NCBI GenBank assembly: GCA_012184525.1
Contig: WOFQ01000042.1
Location: 243,491 to 307,490, forward strand
From: Xenoacremonium recifei
Taxonomy: Eukaryota; Ascomycota; Sordariomycetes; Hypocreales; Nectriaceae
DNA: 64,000 nucleotides
Reading direction: 5' to 3'
Shown piece after piece: positions 48,957 through 60,033 of this stretch; positions within the stretch are counted from its first letter, which is position 1; each line of letters starts with the position of its first letter. The notes under the pieces were generated by a model that ran no database searches, was not told the DNA's origin, and was given only the letters and a program-made list of their open reading frames with translations. The translations under genes were made by a program, and so were the position numbers.

Positions 48957-50051
48957 ATGGACAAGAAACAAACCTCCCCGGAGCTCTTGCAAGCAGAATT
49001 CCTGCTAATCCAAGAAGCGCAAGTTCCAGCAAATCCACCGTCACGAAAACGACAGATCGACAGAGATAGCGATATCGACGATAAGCCTCAGCTAAAACGA
49101 GCCCGATTGACACGAAAGAACCTTGCACGCTTCAACCAAATGGGGAAAGACAAGAAGAAGGGATCCAAGAAATTATCGTCTTCCAACCGCCACTCCACGG
49201 ACGATTCGAAATCCACAAAGACTATCTCGACGACATCGTCCGGCTTTGCCGACCAAGCCTATAAGAATGGCATTCTTCCCCTGCTTCATTCTAAGCCGCC
49301 GATGAACCTCGAAGATATCCAGAAGCGGCATGCCAGGTCCCGAGAAACTGCTTCTCCCCCCGAAATTAAGTACAACCAATATGTCAATAACGTGGGAAAG
49401 GCCGGTAATGAGGCAACCATGGTTGCTAAGACCAGTGGATGCTTGCTAAAAGACTATGACGACGACGAAGGTTATAATCAGAGTTTTGACCGTTCATTCA
49501 CAGGCTTCCCAGAAAGCGTTGGCTTCAACGACGGCCTATCTGCTCCGCAGCCTAACTTTATTGAGGGATTAGAAAAGCGAGAGTACGACCCGTTCCCAGT
49601 CGACAAATACGTCAGCGGAGCTGTCCTTTACAAAGACGATCCCTATTCCCTAACAATACCACACGTGGCCGGAGAATGGAAGGGAAGAGGGAAGAATATA
49701 GAAGAAGCAAGGCTTCAGAGCTCTTATGACGGAGCAGCCCTTGTTTACGCGAGGAATCAAGCCCTCTCTTACATAGGGAGATCCGATCCCCCGGGCCACG
49801 CTGAAGTCACGACCTTCACCACTGATGGTACTACCCTCAACCAGTACGCCCACTACGCCGAGGAATTAGAGGATGGCACGACCAAATACCACCAGTACCG
49901 TATCAAGTCGACAAATCTCATAGACTCCCACCAGGAATTCAAGGACGGAAGAAGAGGCCTTAGGAACGCCCAAGACTATGCAAAGGATCAGGCGTACGCA
50001 CTGAGAGATGATCTGAAAGAATATTGGAAGCAGCAACGCAGCACGCTCTAA
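48957..50051 (+). CDS. Unrecognised 364-aa protein, probably truncated by a TAA
   Basis: The frame starts in a good context (CTATGG) and has no introns. The N-terminal 100 residues are basic with a likely nuclear targeting stretch (KPQLKRARLTRK). The centre and end look folded, for example YAHYAEELEDGTTKYHQYRI followed by GRRGLRNAQDYAKDQAYALR. I do not know the family. The frame does not truly end at TAA (50049-50051): it continues open to 50471 with sensible sequence. This stop is therefore probably a Gln codon (CAA) changed by C to T, and the gene is likely a young pseudogene. The shortened product may still be made. Decayed genes lie on both sides. Confidence 0.55.
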   Translation: MDKKQTSPELLQAEFLLIQEAQVPANPPSRKRQIDRDSDIDDKPQLKRARLTRKNLARFNQMGKDKKKGSKKLSSSNRHSTDDSKSTKTISTTSSGFADQAYKNGILPLLHSKPPMNLEDIQKRHARSRETASPPEIKYNQYVNNVGKAGNEATMVAKTSGCLLKDYDDDEGYNQSFDRSFTGFPESVGFNDGLSAPQPNFIEGLEKREYDPFPVDKYVSGAVLYKDDPYSLTIPHVAGEWKGRGKNIEEARLQSSYDGAALVYARNQALSYIGRSDPPGHAEVTTFTTDGTTLNQYAHYAEELEDGTTKYHQYRIKSTNLIDSHQEFKDGRRGLRNAQDYAKDQAYALRDDLKEYWKQQRSTL

Positions 50052-50471
50052 CCCATCACGGAAGGAACCCACCTACCTGTTCCGGACTCGCAGGCAAATC
50101 CATACCAGCATGCTAGCTATGGGGCAGACACACAAGAGACAACACAATATGAAGAAGAAGCCGATTACGAGGTAGTCGACCAGCCCTATTCTAAGCGTCA
50201 ATTGTCATCAAAACACTCATCATTCAAACACTCGACCGCACACTCGTCATCCAAGCGTTCTTCGTCGGAGCCATCACAGCAAGCCCCTAGCAGCGAGGGC
50301 CACAAGCAGAAAGCATCACAGCTGTCTCCCCTCGGATACGGACATACAAGCAAGCACTCTAGCAAGCACAAGAGCTACTGGAAGTTAGACGACAAGAGTG
50401 GATGTTATTACCACAAGCACTCTGATGGTACTATCTCTTGGTTCGAAGGCGAGGAAGACGATCGTGACTAG
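50052..50471 (+). pseudogene. In-frame continuation (lost C-terminal tail) of the preceding gene
   Basis: After the TAA, 139 codons stay open in the same frame. They are Glu/Tyr-rich first (EEEADYEVVDQPYSKRQ), then a Ser/His/Lys-rich run, then YWKLDDKSGCYYHKHSDG and WFEGEEDD before TAG. Composition matches a protein tail, not random DNA. Together with the upstream part it would make one protein of about 504 aa. Confidence 0.6.
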
Positions 50472-50530
50472 TACGGTCTCTGGGACATTAACTATGAAGG
50501 AGAGGAAACCTGTTACAACCTGCCATGCCG

Positions 50531-51001
50531 TGACAATGTTGTAAGCACGTGCCCACGGTTGGTCACGAAATCAGGGCACGCCATGAGATCAAGAGTGACC
50601 ACAGGACAATTACCACAGGGTAAATGGCACAACGCCTACGGGCAGGAGGACAGCTATGCGATCAGGTGGTAATGGCACTTATGATGGCGCCCGTGATGCA
50701 GTGTCTCGAGTAAGTCATTGAACACAACCTAAGTCTTTATCTGGTTCTCAGAGAAGAGGCAACAAGCCTTCCGCTACCCTTATTGCCCAGTGCACCTTGA
50801 CTTTTTGCCAACATATAAAAGGCCCCCTTCGAGCTAGTAATAAAGAATTCTTCCTAGAAGAGCTATCAGTGTGTGAAATAGTGGGCGGTTTGGTGTGCAA
50901 GTTTCAACGCATTTATAAGTGTTACGTGTTGCGCCACAGAGTAAAAGTAGAGATCCCCGTATGTGCTAGTGTGCTTAACGGTATCATACTGCCTCGTCAC
51001 A
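50531..51001 (+). mobile_element. Possible solo LTR remnant
   Basis: A 471-bp stretch begins TGACAATG and ends CGTCACA. Inside it are a TATAAAA box (50815-50821) and, 19 nt further on, an AATAAA-type signal (50840-50845), in the order of a compact LTR promoter and polyadenylation unit. No open frame of note is present. No target-site duplication and no second copy were found in the window, so the call is tentative. Confidence 0.35.
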
Positions 51002-51288
51002 GCATGTTATCTTGGTTGATGCTCCTGGCCCAAGCGGACCTCATCATCATCCCCTCTACGTACCTACGATGAAATATGATTTATTAGGCAGCAGCACGCC
51101 ATTTGCACCTTGCAACCTGGAATTGGACCTGCTGGTTGGCTGCACGGAGTTGTATTGATTGTCAAAGGAACCAATTGTATGGCACATCGGGCTGTTGCAG
51201 GGGTCTTCTGAGGCACGTGATTCTCCCCACGAGCGGTGGGTGCCTCGAAGCTGTTTGGAACATCACTCTGCCACTGATTCTACCCACC

Positions 51289-52787
51289 ATGAGAAATGCC
51301 ATCCTCAAAGATAAGGCCGACAAGGCCCATCGGTCCTTCATTGATTCTCTAGATATCCAAGCCATATGTCGCCTGGCTTCATCCTACCACGCTGGCCTTC
51401 CTTGTAAGACTTTTGGATCACCAAAACACGGCTCTTTTGATGTCTGCGTCTTTGTCGAATTTGATGTATCTCCCCCAGAGAGGTGGGCTGTCCGAATACC
51501 GCTTCCAGCGCGCGCCGCCTGGATTGATGAGAAGATTGAGATTGAATTAGCGACCATAAGGTAAGCATATTTGTGACCTTTTGGGTATCAGAGATGCCCC
51601 AAACATCGTTTATCTGACAGAAGATGTACTCATAGATACATTGCTGCTAAAACCACCATCCCCGTTCCCCATGTCCATGCTTACTCCTTTACTGAGGCTA
51701 GTCCGATCCAGACGGCCTTTATCATCATGGACTTATACAAGGCCAGACCCTTAAGGACTTTGGCTTTAAAAAGGGGAAAAAGTGGCGCAGTAGTTTCGCC
51801 GGCCCAAGTGAAGCAACAAGTAAGCTTCATGCACAGCTTGCCGATATCTATATCCAACTACGTCAGCTTGAGTTCCCCAAAATTGGTGCTCTTGGGCTCC
51901 CTATAATTAACGGAAAGCCATCGTTCGATTGCGACCCTGACGATATCCGTGTATGTCACCGGCCTCTTTCGATCGAGATCATGATGCAGGAGCTTGAGGG
52001 TATGAATCCTAGCATTAGGTTTAAACCACGGACCACCTTCTCGACAGCGAGGAGCTTCATAGATGCTCTACTCTAGTTGGCCGATAACGAATTTGATAAA
52101 TCCCCCGACCCAGGGTTCGATCTTCGCGGTGGCCGGAATGCCCTTTACGCTCAACACCATTTTCACAGGTTTGTTGTCGATACCTAGCTTGACTCTTCTA
52201 GAGACAAAGGACCCTTTGTCCTGATGCATGGGGATATGCTCATGCTAATGAGTAACTTACTCTTCGATGACGACCTCACCCTTGTTGGCGTCCTGGACTA
52301 GGAATGGAGTTGCGTCCTCCCTGCGCAAATGCTGGTACCACCTGTCTGGCTGAGCGGTGGCAGCGCCGGGTGGATGCTCACCGGCGCGAGACTCTTCTAC
52401 AAAGAAGTTTGTGGCTTTGTTGCCGCCGTAGATCGCGAGCGAGTCCTAGAGGTCCCGCCACAACTTTCACAAGAATGGGCTAAGATGGAGAAATGGTGCC
52501 ATACGGCTGTAGTGGCGGCCCTGCTGACTCCAGACCTGATACACGATGTTTACTGGGACCTCATATTCTATAAGACTGAAGAGCCGAAACCAGATGACCC
52601 GAACTTCGACTTCAGGAAGTTCTACATGAAGGTTATTTGCCCTCGCCTCACAACCTTTATGGAAGACCCAGAACGAAGGGCTTTGCTCGCCCGCAAGGAG
52701 CAGGAGCAGAAGCGCTTCTTTGAAGACGAGAAGGAATATTTTAATAACCCATTTGCGCGATCTATGTTACTACCCGACGACGGGTAA
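51289..52787 (+). pseudogene. Second APH-fold kinase-like pseudogene
   Basis: The start (CCACCATGAG), a 75-nt intron (51561-51635, GTAAGC...CATAG) and a long C-terminus are kept. The protein matches the fungal APH-like family: the N-lobe has FDVCVFVEF, and the hinge is followed by IIMD. The catalytic loop reads FVLMHGDMLM, the metal site reads VGVLD-stop-EWS, and a DEKEYF tail precedes the end. Lesions are a one-base frameshift near 51731-51737 and TAG codons at 52074, 52185 and 52299. The last two sit where Trp is expected (DT-W-LDSS and LD-W-EWS), so TGG to TAG, a G-to-A change, is likely. The gene cannot make a working kinase. Confidence 0.85.
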
Positions 52788-53019
52788 ATGTACAAAATAG
52801 TCTGAAAGAATGATCTAGGCCTAGAGAAAAAAAAGGAAACAAACTCTGAAATTAGTACATCCCTTCGTGCTAACGATAGCTGCAAGGCTATAAAGACCGA
52901 AGAACGTTTTAGTGTTATATTAGGAGAATTGGCTTTAAGCAAGGCCCGACTGCCTCAGGCCAAGGGGTCGAGGCTCCTCGTGTTACGACTTGGTTACCAC
53001 AATCTCCTTGTGCCTCTTC

Positions 53020-55129
53020 TCAATGGGTCATGCCGCTGGCTCTGGCATGGTCTACAGCAGCCCAATATCTTCTAGCACTCATTTCCCTAAGCCTACGACC
53101 GTACCTCATCATGACAAACATAGAAGCGTTCCACGCAAATCCAATGGCTGAGGCCGTGATGAAGGTATTCCGTCTACCCTGATGTTTGATCCAGGGATTG
53201 ATGCTGTGATACATCGTTAGTCTGCATGACACTACTTCACGTGAGGTCACCATGACACTTACCCGTAGTTAATTGCAAATGACATCGTGTTGCGAATGAT
53301 GACTGTGGTTGTGACTAACTCGCTAGAAAGCTCTGGGTACGAGCTGATGGCGTATGCCAAAGCCATGGGACAGGCAATAGCATTGGAGATGGAGAGGGTG
53401 AACTGGGCAAACACCATGCCGAACCAGTGAATCTTGTACGCATCTCCCAGGCCCCAGAGGAGGAGAGAGAAGGGAACGAAGATCAGTGAGGCCATGAAAG
53501 TCCAAAGAATATGCTCCGGTTCGGATACACCATTGTTGCGTCTGGCGAGCCGGATAACGAGCATCTCGCCCAGTTTTCCACAGTACAGTGCCCTGTACAA
53601 AATCGTCAGCTTCTTTCGGTTATGAAAGGATGACAGAAGCTAAACTTACCCAACAATGACACCTAGACATCCTGCAAGGTAAGCTGAGGCGATGCCAGCA
53701 GTGGAGAACCCATAAGTGCCAGTGTATATTGTGCTAGCAGTAGCGTTGAGGATGCTCGACCAGGTCAGGCCATTGGCACCGTACATCAGACCAGCGTAGA
53801 CGACAATGGGATAGCTGAACCAGTACAGTTGACCCCACATGACTTGAAGCAGCCTGTTCGGACGGGTCTGCGGCCAGACACTAAGCTTTTGCCAGTAGGT
53901 CTTCGGGGCGCGGATTATGGAGCCGTTCTCGATATCACTCCGAGGCTGCTCCCTATCGACTGCGACCAGGCTCTTTTCTGCAGAGCGCATGTTGCCGTTG
54001 GTTGCATCGACGGCAGGTTCCCTATTAGGCGTGGTGATATGCTGAGGAGCGGCACGGTCGTAGGTCGTCTCTTCCATTAGGAAGAAGCAGTACACGAAAG
54101 CAATGGCCACCCAAGTAGCAGACCAGTACTAGATGAAGTGTTAAAGAACTTACTCCGACCACAGAAGCAAACCAGTTGCAACTTACTAAGACCCATTGCC
54201 AGTTCATGCGATAGTTGATGAAACCACCGAGAGACGGAGCGAGTTTACCCGCAAACGCGAGGGCGAAACCATATGCAGCGAGGTATCGAGGTCGTTCGTG
54301 GGTGAACCACTGTCAAGACGAATATTAGAAAAAGAATCCAAAGAGCTCGCACGACGAGGGTTTTCTTAGACTCACAATATCTGTGATCGAGATCTCGCAA
54401 AGTGATTCGACCGGCGCGGACAGGATACCGTGAAGAATCTTGTTCGCGAGGTAGGGAGGCCAGGTCTTGCAATGCGGCGCCCAGATCATAACTCCCTAAG
54501 TGAAAAGCGGTCAGAAAGCCAGCTGGGACGTCAGCGGGCTTTTGGGAAACCTACAACAAGGCCTGCCATAGTACTTAGGTAGATGGGTCGCTTTCCGTAT
54601 TGCAAGGCCAGCGCTTGTCTAAGTTAAAGATTAGGGTGGAAATGTCAAGGGTCTTTGTTTGTTTAACTTACAAAGGAATGCAGCCCCATCCAGCGAAAAG
54701 GAACTGCACTCAAGTCAGTTAGGTATTGGATGTACACTGTGAATGTGTCACACAAACCATTACACCAAGACCAGTGATGAGATTATCGAGAGTCAAGGAC
54801 GTTTGGGCGGCAATGGGAACGGTAATCGAGTACACCGTTGTACTAGGCAGAACGACCATGAGGGTATACCTTAAATAGGATATCAGCTATGCCCAGAACC
54901 GGACTTTCAAACATCTTGTCCTGGGATTTTCCTACATGACTATACAAGACGTGGATAGCATCTTGCGACGGAAGGTCCAGTTCAGAGGGTCCTCGGGGTC
55001 GGCGGATGGCGTTGGAACGAGAATGATATCGGCTGTATCATTCTTCTTCACAGCCTTGGACCGAAAAGTGCCATCTGCATCGATGAGCTGAACGGTGCCG
55101 GGGATTTTCATCCCTTGGTATTCTGCCAT
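53020..55129 (-). CDS. MFS transporter, Hol1-like (DHA1) group, 545 aa
   Basis: There are nine exons: 55129-54936, 54869-54758, 54703-54672 (32 nt), 54618-54555, 54495-54376, 54309-54187, 54128-53650, 53592-53263 and 53203-53020. All are in phase with normal borders. The cytosolic N-terminus carries the group signature DPEDPLNWTFRRK. About twelve membrane helices follow, with FLFAGWG...LALQYGKRP between the early helices and LCEISITDI after them. A long charged central loop (GNMRSAEKSLVAVDREQPRS) lies between the two halves. The late motif VIIRNTMSFAINYGINPW is also typical. Yeast Hol1 moves polyamines and related cations; the substrate here is inferred at best. It is divergent from the amidase and belongs to the proposed cluster. 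Confidence 0.9.
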
Positions 55130-55696
55130 GGCTCTATGCGTTTAAGTAGCTTCGAAATGCAATCTCCTTAAAAACAAAAGCTCCTTGTGTAATCGAGAGA
55201 TAGATACACAGGCCAGATTGATACGAAAGCCCCGTCGCCCGATCCAAGTTGTCGTGGTATGGAAGCTGCATCTGTGGTGTTGTCTTTATACGCAGGTCAG
55301 TAGGCGTCCAACTCAGCCTCCAAGACCAAAAGGTGCCAATTCATCACCTCCACGATAAGATTCTCCGCATTCTCAACTACAAAGAAGAGGGTCTGACGTA
55401 GCACCAATGCTTTGATGAAAGTCAAGTTGGATCCTTGCCAAAGCTCTAGGCTCAGTGTCAGCCAATCTGGTAGTACTCTCCTCCTTATCTCTACACGCCG
55501 ATACGCCCTAGACGCCCAGCGATAGTGACTAAGAATGCGAAGATCTGGCGGGCGCACATGGTTCTCTATCTCATTAGTGTCTCATTAGCGCTGTAACAGT
55601 TGAACAATAGATCTGGGCTCTTTAGTTAAAGAAAAGCCTTTGCTAGGTAATTGTAGGTTACTCGCGTCTCCGAAAAATTTGAAGCGGACAGTCAGG
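55130..55696. promoter_or_regulatory. Divergent promoter of the MFS and amidase genes
   Basis: This 567-nt spacer contains TAGACGCC (55509-55516), CCAAT at 55462-55466, and GATA-type nitrogen-regulator consensus sites at 55354-55359 (GATAAG) and 55484-55489 (CTTATC). The GATA motif is common by chance, so AreA control is only a suggestion. A minus-strand 86-aa frame (55297-55557) crosses the region but lacks supporting features. Confidence 0.45.
55509..55516 (+). promoter_or_regulatory. Shared cluster motif TAGACGCC, copy in MFS/amidase spacer
   Basis: One exact copy, directly preceded by a partial copy (ATACGCCC). The same 8-mer occurs in the other two promoter spacers of this cluster. Confidence 0.5.
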
Positions 55697-57751
55697 ATGT
55701 CGATAGCAATAAGTGAACTTTCTCAGCCGGCCCAGGTTGCAGATTGGGAGGCCAAAGCCCAGATTAGCCGCAAAGTCCTTGAGGACTCCATTCCGAGGCA
55801 ATGGACGCTTGCTTCAGACCAACTGCCAGCTGAGCATATCCAAGATGTCACTAAGGTCCCACGACATTGTGGCATCTTGTCCGCTGAAGAGCTACAAATG
55901 ACTTCGTCAGATGTCTCTACTCTCTTATCTCATTATTTGACTGGGACGTATACAGTCGAGGCTGTGACAATTGCCTTTTTGAAGAGATCTGCAATTGGTC
56001 ACCAATTGGTTAGTCCGAATAGTTGCAGGCTCATGTGAACAGCCTATATGCGCTAGCTGAGTCTCTTGCTAACCAAAGAGTTCCATTGACAGCTCAACTT
56101 CGCCACAGAATTCCTCGTCGACTCTGCCTTGGAGAGCGCAAAGGAACTAGATGCTTATTTCCGCTGCACTCAACAGTTAAGAGGGCCTCTACACGGCATC
56201 CCTATATCTGTCAAGGTAGGTCCTGCACCAACCTCTTGAATCAAAAGGATGCCGAACTGACAACCCCTTAGGAACATGTTGCTATCGGCAGCAAGATTTG
56301 CCACGCTAGTTTTGTATCAAAAGTTGAGAACATTGCACCCGAAGATGCGCACATAGTGCAATTGTTGAAGAGGGCCGGGGCTGTCATTCATGTCAGGACG
56401 AATCAGCCTCAATCTATCATGGTGAGAATGCGGTATGAGTCGAAGCGTATTGGAACAGTGTATTGACATGAGACAACAGCATTTGGATTGCAATAACAAC
56501 ATCACAGGCATGACACTGAATCCGATCCACCGACGGCTGTCCCCTGGAGGCTCTTCTGGTGGTGAGGGCGCCTCACTAGGCTTTGGATGCGCTGTGCTCG
56601 GTGTTGGCACTGACATCGGCGGCTCGATCAGAGTGCCCGCCTCATTCTGCAATGTATATGGCTTCAAACCCACAGCCCTAAGAAACCCAGCTCTGGGGCT
56701 GGTAGGCGTCATTGGTGGTCAAGAGTCCATCCGTGGTTGTGTTGGCCCGCTAGGGCAGAGCATAGATGGCTTGATTCAGTTTCAAAAGGCCATCTGGAAT
56801 CAGAAGCCTTGGGAGACAGAAACAAGCTTGGTTCCGTTGCCTTGGAGAGAGACAAACTTATCACCAGACTCCCTGACCATTGGCGTGATGCTGGAAGATG
56901 GGTAAGTTTTCTTGAAATGAAGCTGAAATTTTCAAGATAACACGATTGTGAACTGAGCGTCGTATACTTAGCCTATGTCGACCGCACCCACCAGTTGTTC
57001 GCGCGCTCCTCAATGCAGAGAAGAGGCTCCAGGCCGTGGGGTTCAAGACTGTTCGCTGGGAACCTGAGGGACACGTTGAGGGCTGAGAAGTAGTGGTAAG
57101 TCCAAAAAGTTCTTAATCTGTCGCACGGACTTTGGCTTGCTAATGTCTGTGAAGAGAACTCTTTACTTCGCAGATGCTGGAGCTAGGTTACTCGCAGCTC
57201 TGGAAGCATCGAAAGAACCGATGCTACCACTTACAAAACTAGCTCTGTCTAGAGGACCTAAAAAGCCTCTAACAATCAACGAGAACTGGGACTACAACCT
57301 TCGAAGAGAAATGCTGAGGAGAAACTACCACAGAAAGATGCGTGATGCTGGCGTTGACGTTATCCTTTGTCCTGCGTACTCAGGTGTAGGTGCACTTCAG
57401 GGTGCACCAAAGTATTGGAACTACACTGCAATCTGGAACATCCTCGATCAGCCCGCTGTCAGCTTCCCAAGCGGCACGTATGCTGACAAGGACGTTGATA
57501 CTTGGGATGCTGCTCTCGAGCCGCGCAACGCAGAGGAGAAGGAGGAGTGGGCTAACTGTAAGTGGTTCCTAACACGTATTTTCGGGGAATCAACTAATAA
57601 TGTCTGTCAAAAAGATGATCCAGAACTCTATCATGGCTTGCCAGTTTCGATTCAGCTAGCAGGCAAACATCACCGAGATGAAGAGCTGTTAGAGGCTGCT
57701 AAGTTGGTTGACACTGTGCTGCAAGCAGGCTGTACAGGCTCGCACAAATAA
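55697..57751 (+). CDS. Amidase-signature hydrolase, interrupted by one in-frame TGA
   Basis: There are seven exons: 55697-56008, 56093-56215, 56272-56421, 56480-56901, 56972-57095, 57155-57557 and 57615-57751. They give 556 codons. The fungal acetamidase-like family cleaves amides to acid and ammonia or amine through a Ser-Ser-Lys triad. Here that is Lys145 (GIPISVK), Ser220 (SPGGSSGG) and Ser244 (GTDIGGSIRVP), all intact. The C-terminal part (LPVSIQLAGKHH) is also complete. A single TGA at 57084-57086 (codon 374) replaces what relatives suggest is Trp (GHVEG-W-E), so TGG to TGA. All splice sites look fine. The gene is thus a young pseudogene, a readthrough case or a sequence error. It faces the MFS gene and is convergent with the regulator. 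Confidence 0.8.
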
Positions 57752-57856
57752 GCACAGCATAAACTTTAGGAAAGGAAGAGGTTAAGCAGAGTCTAGGGAT
57801 CTGAGATTGATGCACATCGATTTTGCTCAAGCAACATAGATCATGTGATCTTTAGC

Positions 57857-59467
57857 CTAACCCACATTTATGACCCAGTGCCACTCCCTCAACACCTCTT
57901 CCCAGTCAAGATGTGTGCCCTTGTTGAGTCTGGTTCGCCACACCTCTTCTAGGACCTTCTCGACGGACTGAATGTTCATAACATTCGTCCTGTGCCGTGT
58001 ATCCATCAGCCTTTGCGCACAAAGCAGAATGTCGCTTTCAATGTCTAGCTCCGCACCCGCAAGAAACAGCGGATATGTTAAGCCGGCTTCTGCATTGCTC
58101 CCTTCGGGTATGCGCTTCGACAGTAATACTATGTGACGAGCTATGCCCGGGAGATGCAATGAGTGAGATCTGGAGCGGCGGTAGAGCAGGATCAGGGCGG
58201 CGAGTCGATGAGTTTCAGCGAGAACTACGAGATCTAGCCTGGTTCCAATGTCTGGATTGCAGAAATCGTCACCGGCTGAAGGGCACAGCTCGAAGCCTAG
58301 CCTGATTAATTTATGTTCGAGATCCAGGAACAGCCTGTTCTGTAGTATATCAGGACTGTCACCCATTGGCCTGACATGCCGGATCTTCTGCATCAGTTCA
58401 AAGAGGTTCGTCGAAAGACCGAGAAGAGGATGTGCTGAATAAGATTCGCAGACTTGCTTCAGCTCTTCTGACGACGTGGCCACATTCGGTGCCTTGAGGT
58501 ATGCGGCCCACGGCTTCTCCCACTGGACGGGGTTTGCAGGCGACTCGATCGAAACGATGGTATCGCCAGGATCATACTGGACCTCGTCTTTCGTGACGCC
58601 AGCCATTATAAGACTCATGACGTCGTGATAAAGAAAGTGGTGGTATATACACCGGGCTTCCCAAGATCTTCTGCAGAAAGCGGACTTTGCCCCATGCCGC
58701 ATGATGATATTCCGGACACAGGTTAACTGACTGACCCATCTTGGAGAGATTTCTCCGTTCTGAACCTCGAGCCCGACGAGAAGCAGAATGACGGCTGATG
58801 CTTCGAGGACATCTCGATGGAGTGCCCCTGAAAGCGATATCCTCTCACGCAGAAAAGAGCGGCATTGCAGCTGGCACTTGAGGGAGATCTCTAGCAATTG
58901 AGCCTGTCTATCCTGGTCCGGGGCGGCCTTGGCAAGATGCGCCGATGCGCACGCAATAATAGCGTTGTAGACGGCTTCGCAGTGGTATGCCATGGGTACA
59001 TAGACAGAAGTAAAGAAGTTGGCGGGAACATTGGCGACGGAGATGTTGGGGACGAACGAGTCAATGTAGTATGACAGCAGCATCTTGCAATGGCCATCGC
59101 GAGTAGCTGATGCTGGCCTCTGCGTGATTGTCGGTGACAGGGACAACGACGAGGATGGACTTGGACTGAGCCTCTGGTTCGGCCGCGCAGGCGTAGGTGC
59201 CCTGCCTGTCTCATTGCTACCAGCGCTCGATCCCATGCTACTCGTGGCATCCCCGCCCCCGATGCGTTTCCTCTCGTCCCAGACACACTCGAGATGAAGC
59301 CTTGCGCATGACTGGCATTCGGGCGCGTTGCCAGGGCATCTCTTCCTGCGCTGGCGACAGGTCACACAGCCCCTACGAGAGCGAGGTGCGTATCGTCGCT
59401 GTCTGGGTAGTCCATTGGCGAGCGTCTGCGAATCCAGCGTGTCCAGAGCTGAGCTGGGGCCCGGCAT
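57857..59467 (-). CDS. Zn2Cys6 transcription factor (536 aa)
   Basis: This is a single exon. The ATG at 59467 (MPGPSSALDT) is preferred over an in-frame ATG at 59578, because the extra residues look like leader sequence. A binuclear zinc cluster lies at Cys34, 37, 44, 51, 54 and 61 (C-x2-C-x6-C-x6-C-x2-C-x6-C), preceded by basic RRYAPRSRRG. A Ser/Pro linker follows, and then a mostly helical region matching the fungal-specific regulatory domain (for example LLSYYIDSFVPNISVANVP near its start). It lies between amidase and reductase and is the natural candidate for pathway-specific regulator of the flanking genes. Its own promoter holds two copies of the shared TAGACGCC motif, which would allow autoregulation. 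Confidence 0.92.
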   Translation of the reverse strand: MPGPSSALDTLDSQTLANGLPRQRRYAPRSRRGCVTCRQRRKRCPGNAPECQSCARLHLECVWDERKRIGGGDATSSMGSSAGSNETGRAPTPARPNQRLSPSPSSSLSLSPTITQRPASATRDGHCKMLLSYYIDSFVPNISVANVPANFFTSVYVPMAYHCEAVYNAIIACASAHLAKAAPDQDRQAQLLEISLKCQLQCRSFLRERISLSGALHRDVLEASAVILLLVGLEVQNGEISPRWVSQLTCVRNIIMRHGAKSAFCRRSWEARCIYHHFLYHDVMSLIMAGVTKDEVQYDPGDTIVSIESPANPVQWEKPWAAYLKAPNVATSSEELKQVCESYSAHPLLGLSTNLFELMQKIRHVRPMGDSPDILQNRLFLDLEHKLIRLGFELCPSAGDDFCNPDIGTRLDLVVLAETHRLAALILLYRRSRSHSLHLPGIARHIVLLSKRIPEGSNAEAGLTYPLFLAGAELDIESDILLCAQRLMDTRHRTNVMNIQSVEKVLEEVWRTRLNKGTHLDWEEVLREWHWVINVG

Positions 59468-60033
59468 GGTGTAGGTGCTGGCGCTGGCGTGTGCGAGACG
59501 ATGATGGCGAGCAGTGGTTAAGAGCGTGTATGCAGGAGAACCTGGGCTCCAGTAGATTGAGGAAGATCCTTGCACCACTGTCTTTGACGGGTCGATACTG
59601 GCTCCTGATAAGCTAAGCTAGATTACACTAGTTGGGCGTGAGGCTTGGTTTGCGTGAGTCAAGGCTTCCTGTCCAAGGAGCTCGCATGGATTAGATTAGC
59701 CCGGATCCAGGGCGGAGTCACTAACGTAGAAGCGGAAGATGAGATGCTGGGTTCCTATCTCCGCGGCGTTGGATCTGCTGGCGTCTATCGCTGGCGTATA
59801 GACGGCGTCTAAGTCTGCTCTGACGCTGGACAGCTTCAACAAATCAGCGAGGGCGAGGGCGATGGAAGCTACTGCTTCTTTTATTCTATCACCCAGTAAC
59901 GGGCTTGATCAAGATACTCTATCATATCATTGTTGTGAACTTGGGTTTCCAGGCCTATTCCGAAGCAGACCTGACTGACCAAACGGACGACGACGAGACT
60001 TATTGACAGAATTGCCAGTGCAGAAATCGGAAA
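59468..60033. promoter_or_regulatory. Divergent promoter of the regulator and reductase genes
   Basis: A 566-nt spacer with a cluster of GGCGTCTA copies near its middle and a GATAAG site at 59607-59612. No gene is seen. Confidence 0.5.
59780..59811 (-). promoter_or_regulatory. Shared cluster motif, two exact copies plus one near copy
   Basis: GGCGTCTA (complement of TAGACGCC) lies at 59780-59787 and 59804-59811, with GGCGTATA between them at 59793-59800. The three are spaced 13 and 11 nt start to start, close to one helical turn. Confidence 0.55.

Noticed and set aside
55297..55557. 86-aa minus-strand frame between MFS and amidase genes
   Set aside because: It has some protein-like hydrophobic stretches but no recognisable family and no splice partners, and it lies in a divergent promoter region.
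55354..59612. GATAAG/CTTATC sites as evidence of nitrogen (AreA) control
   Set aside because: The 6-mer is expected often by chance. The sites are noted in the promoters but are not enough for a claim.
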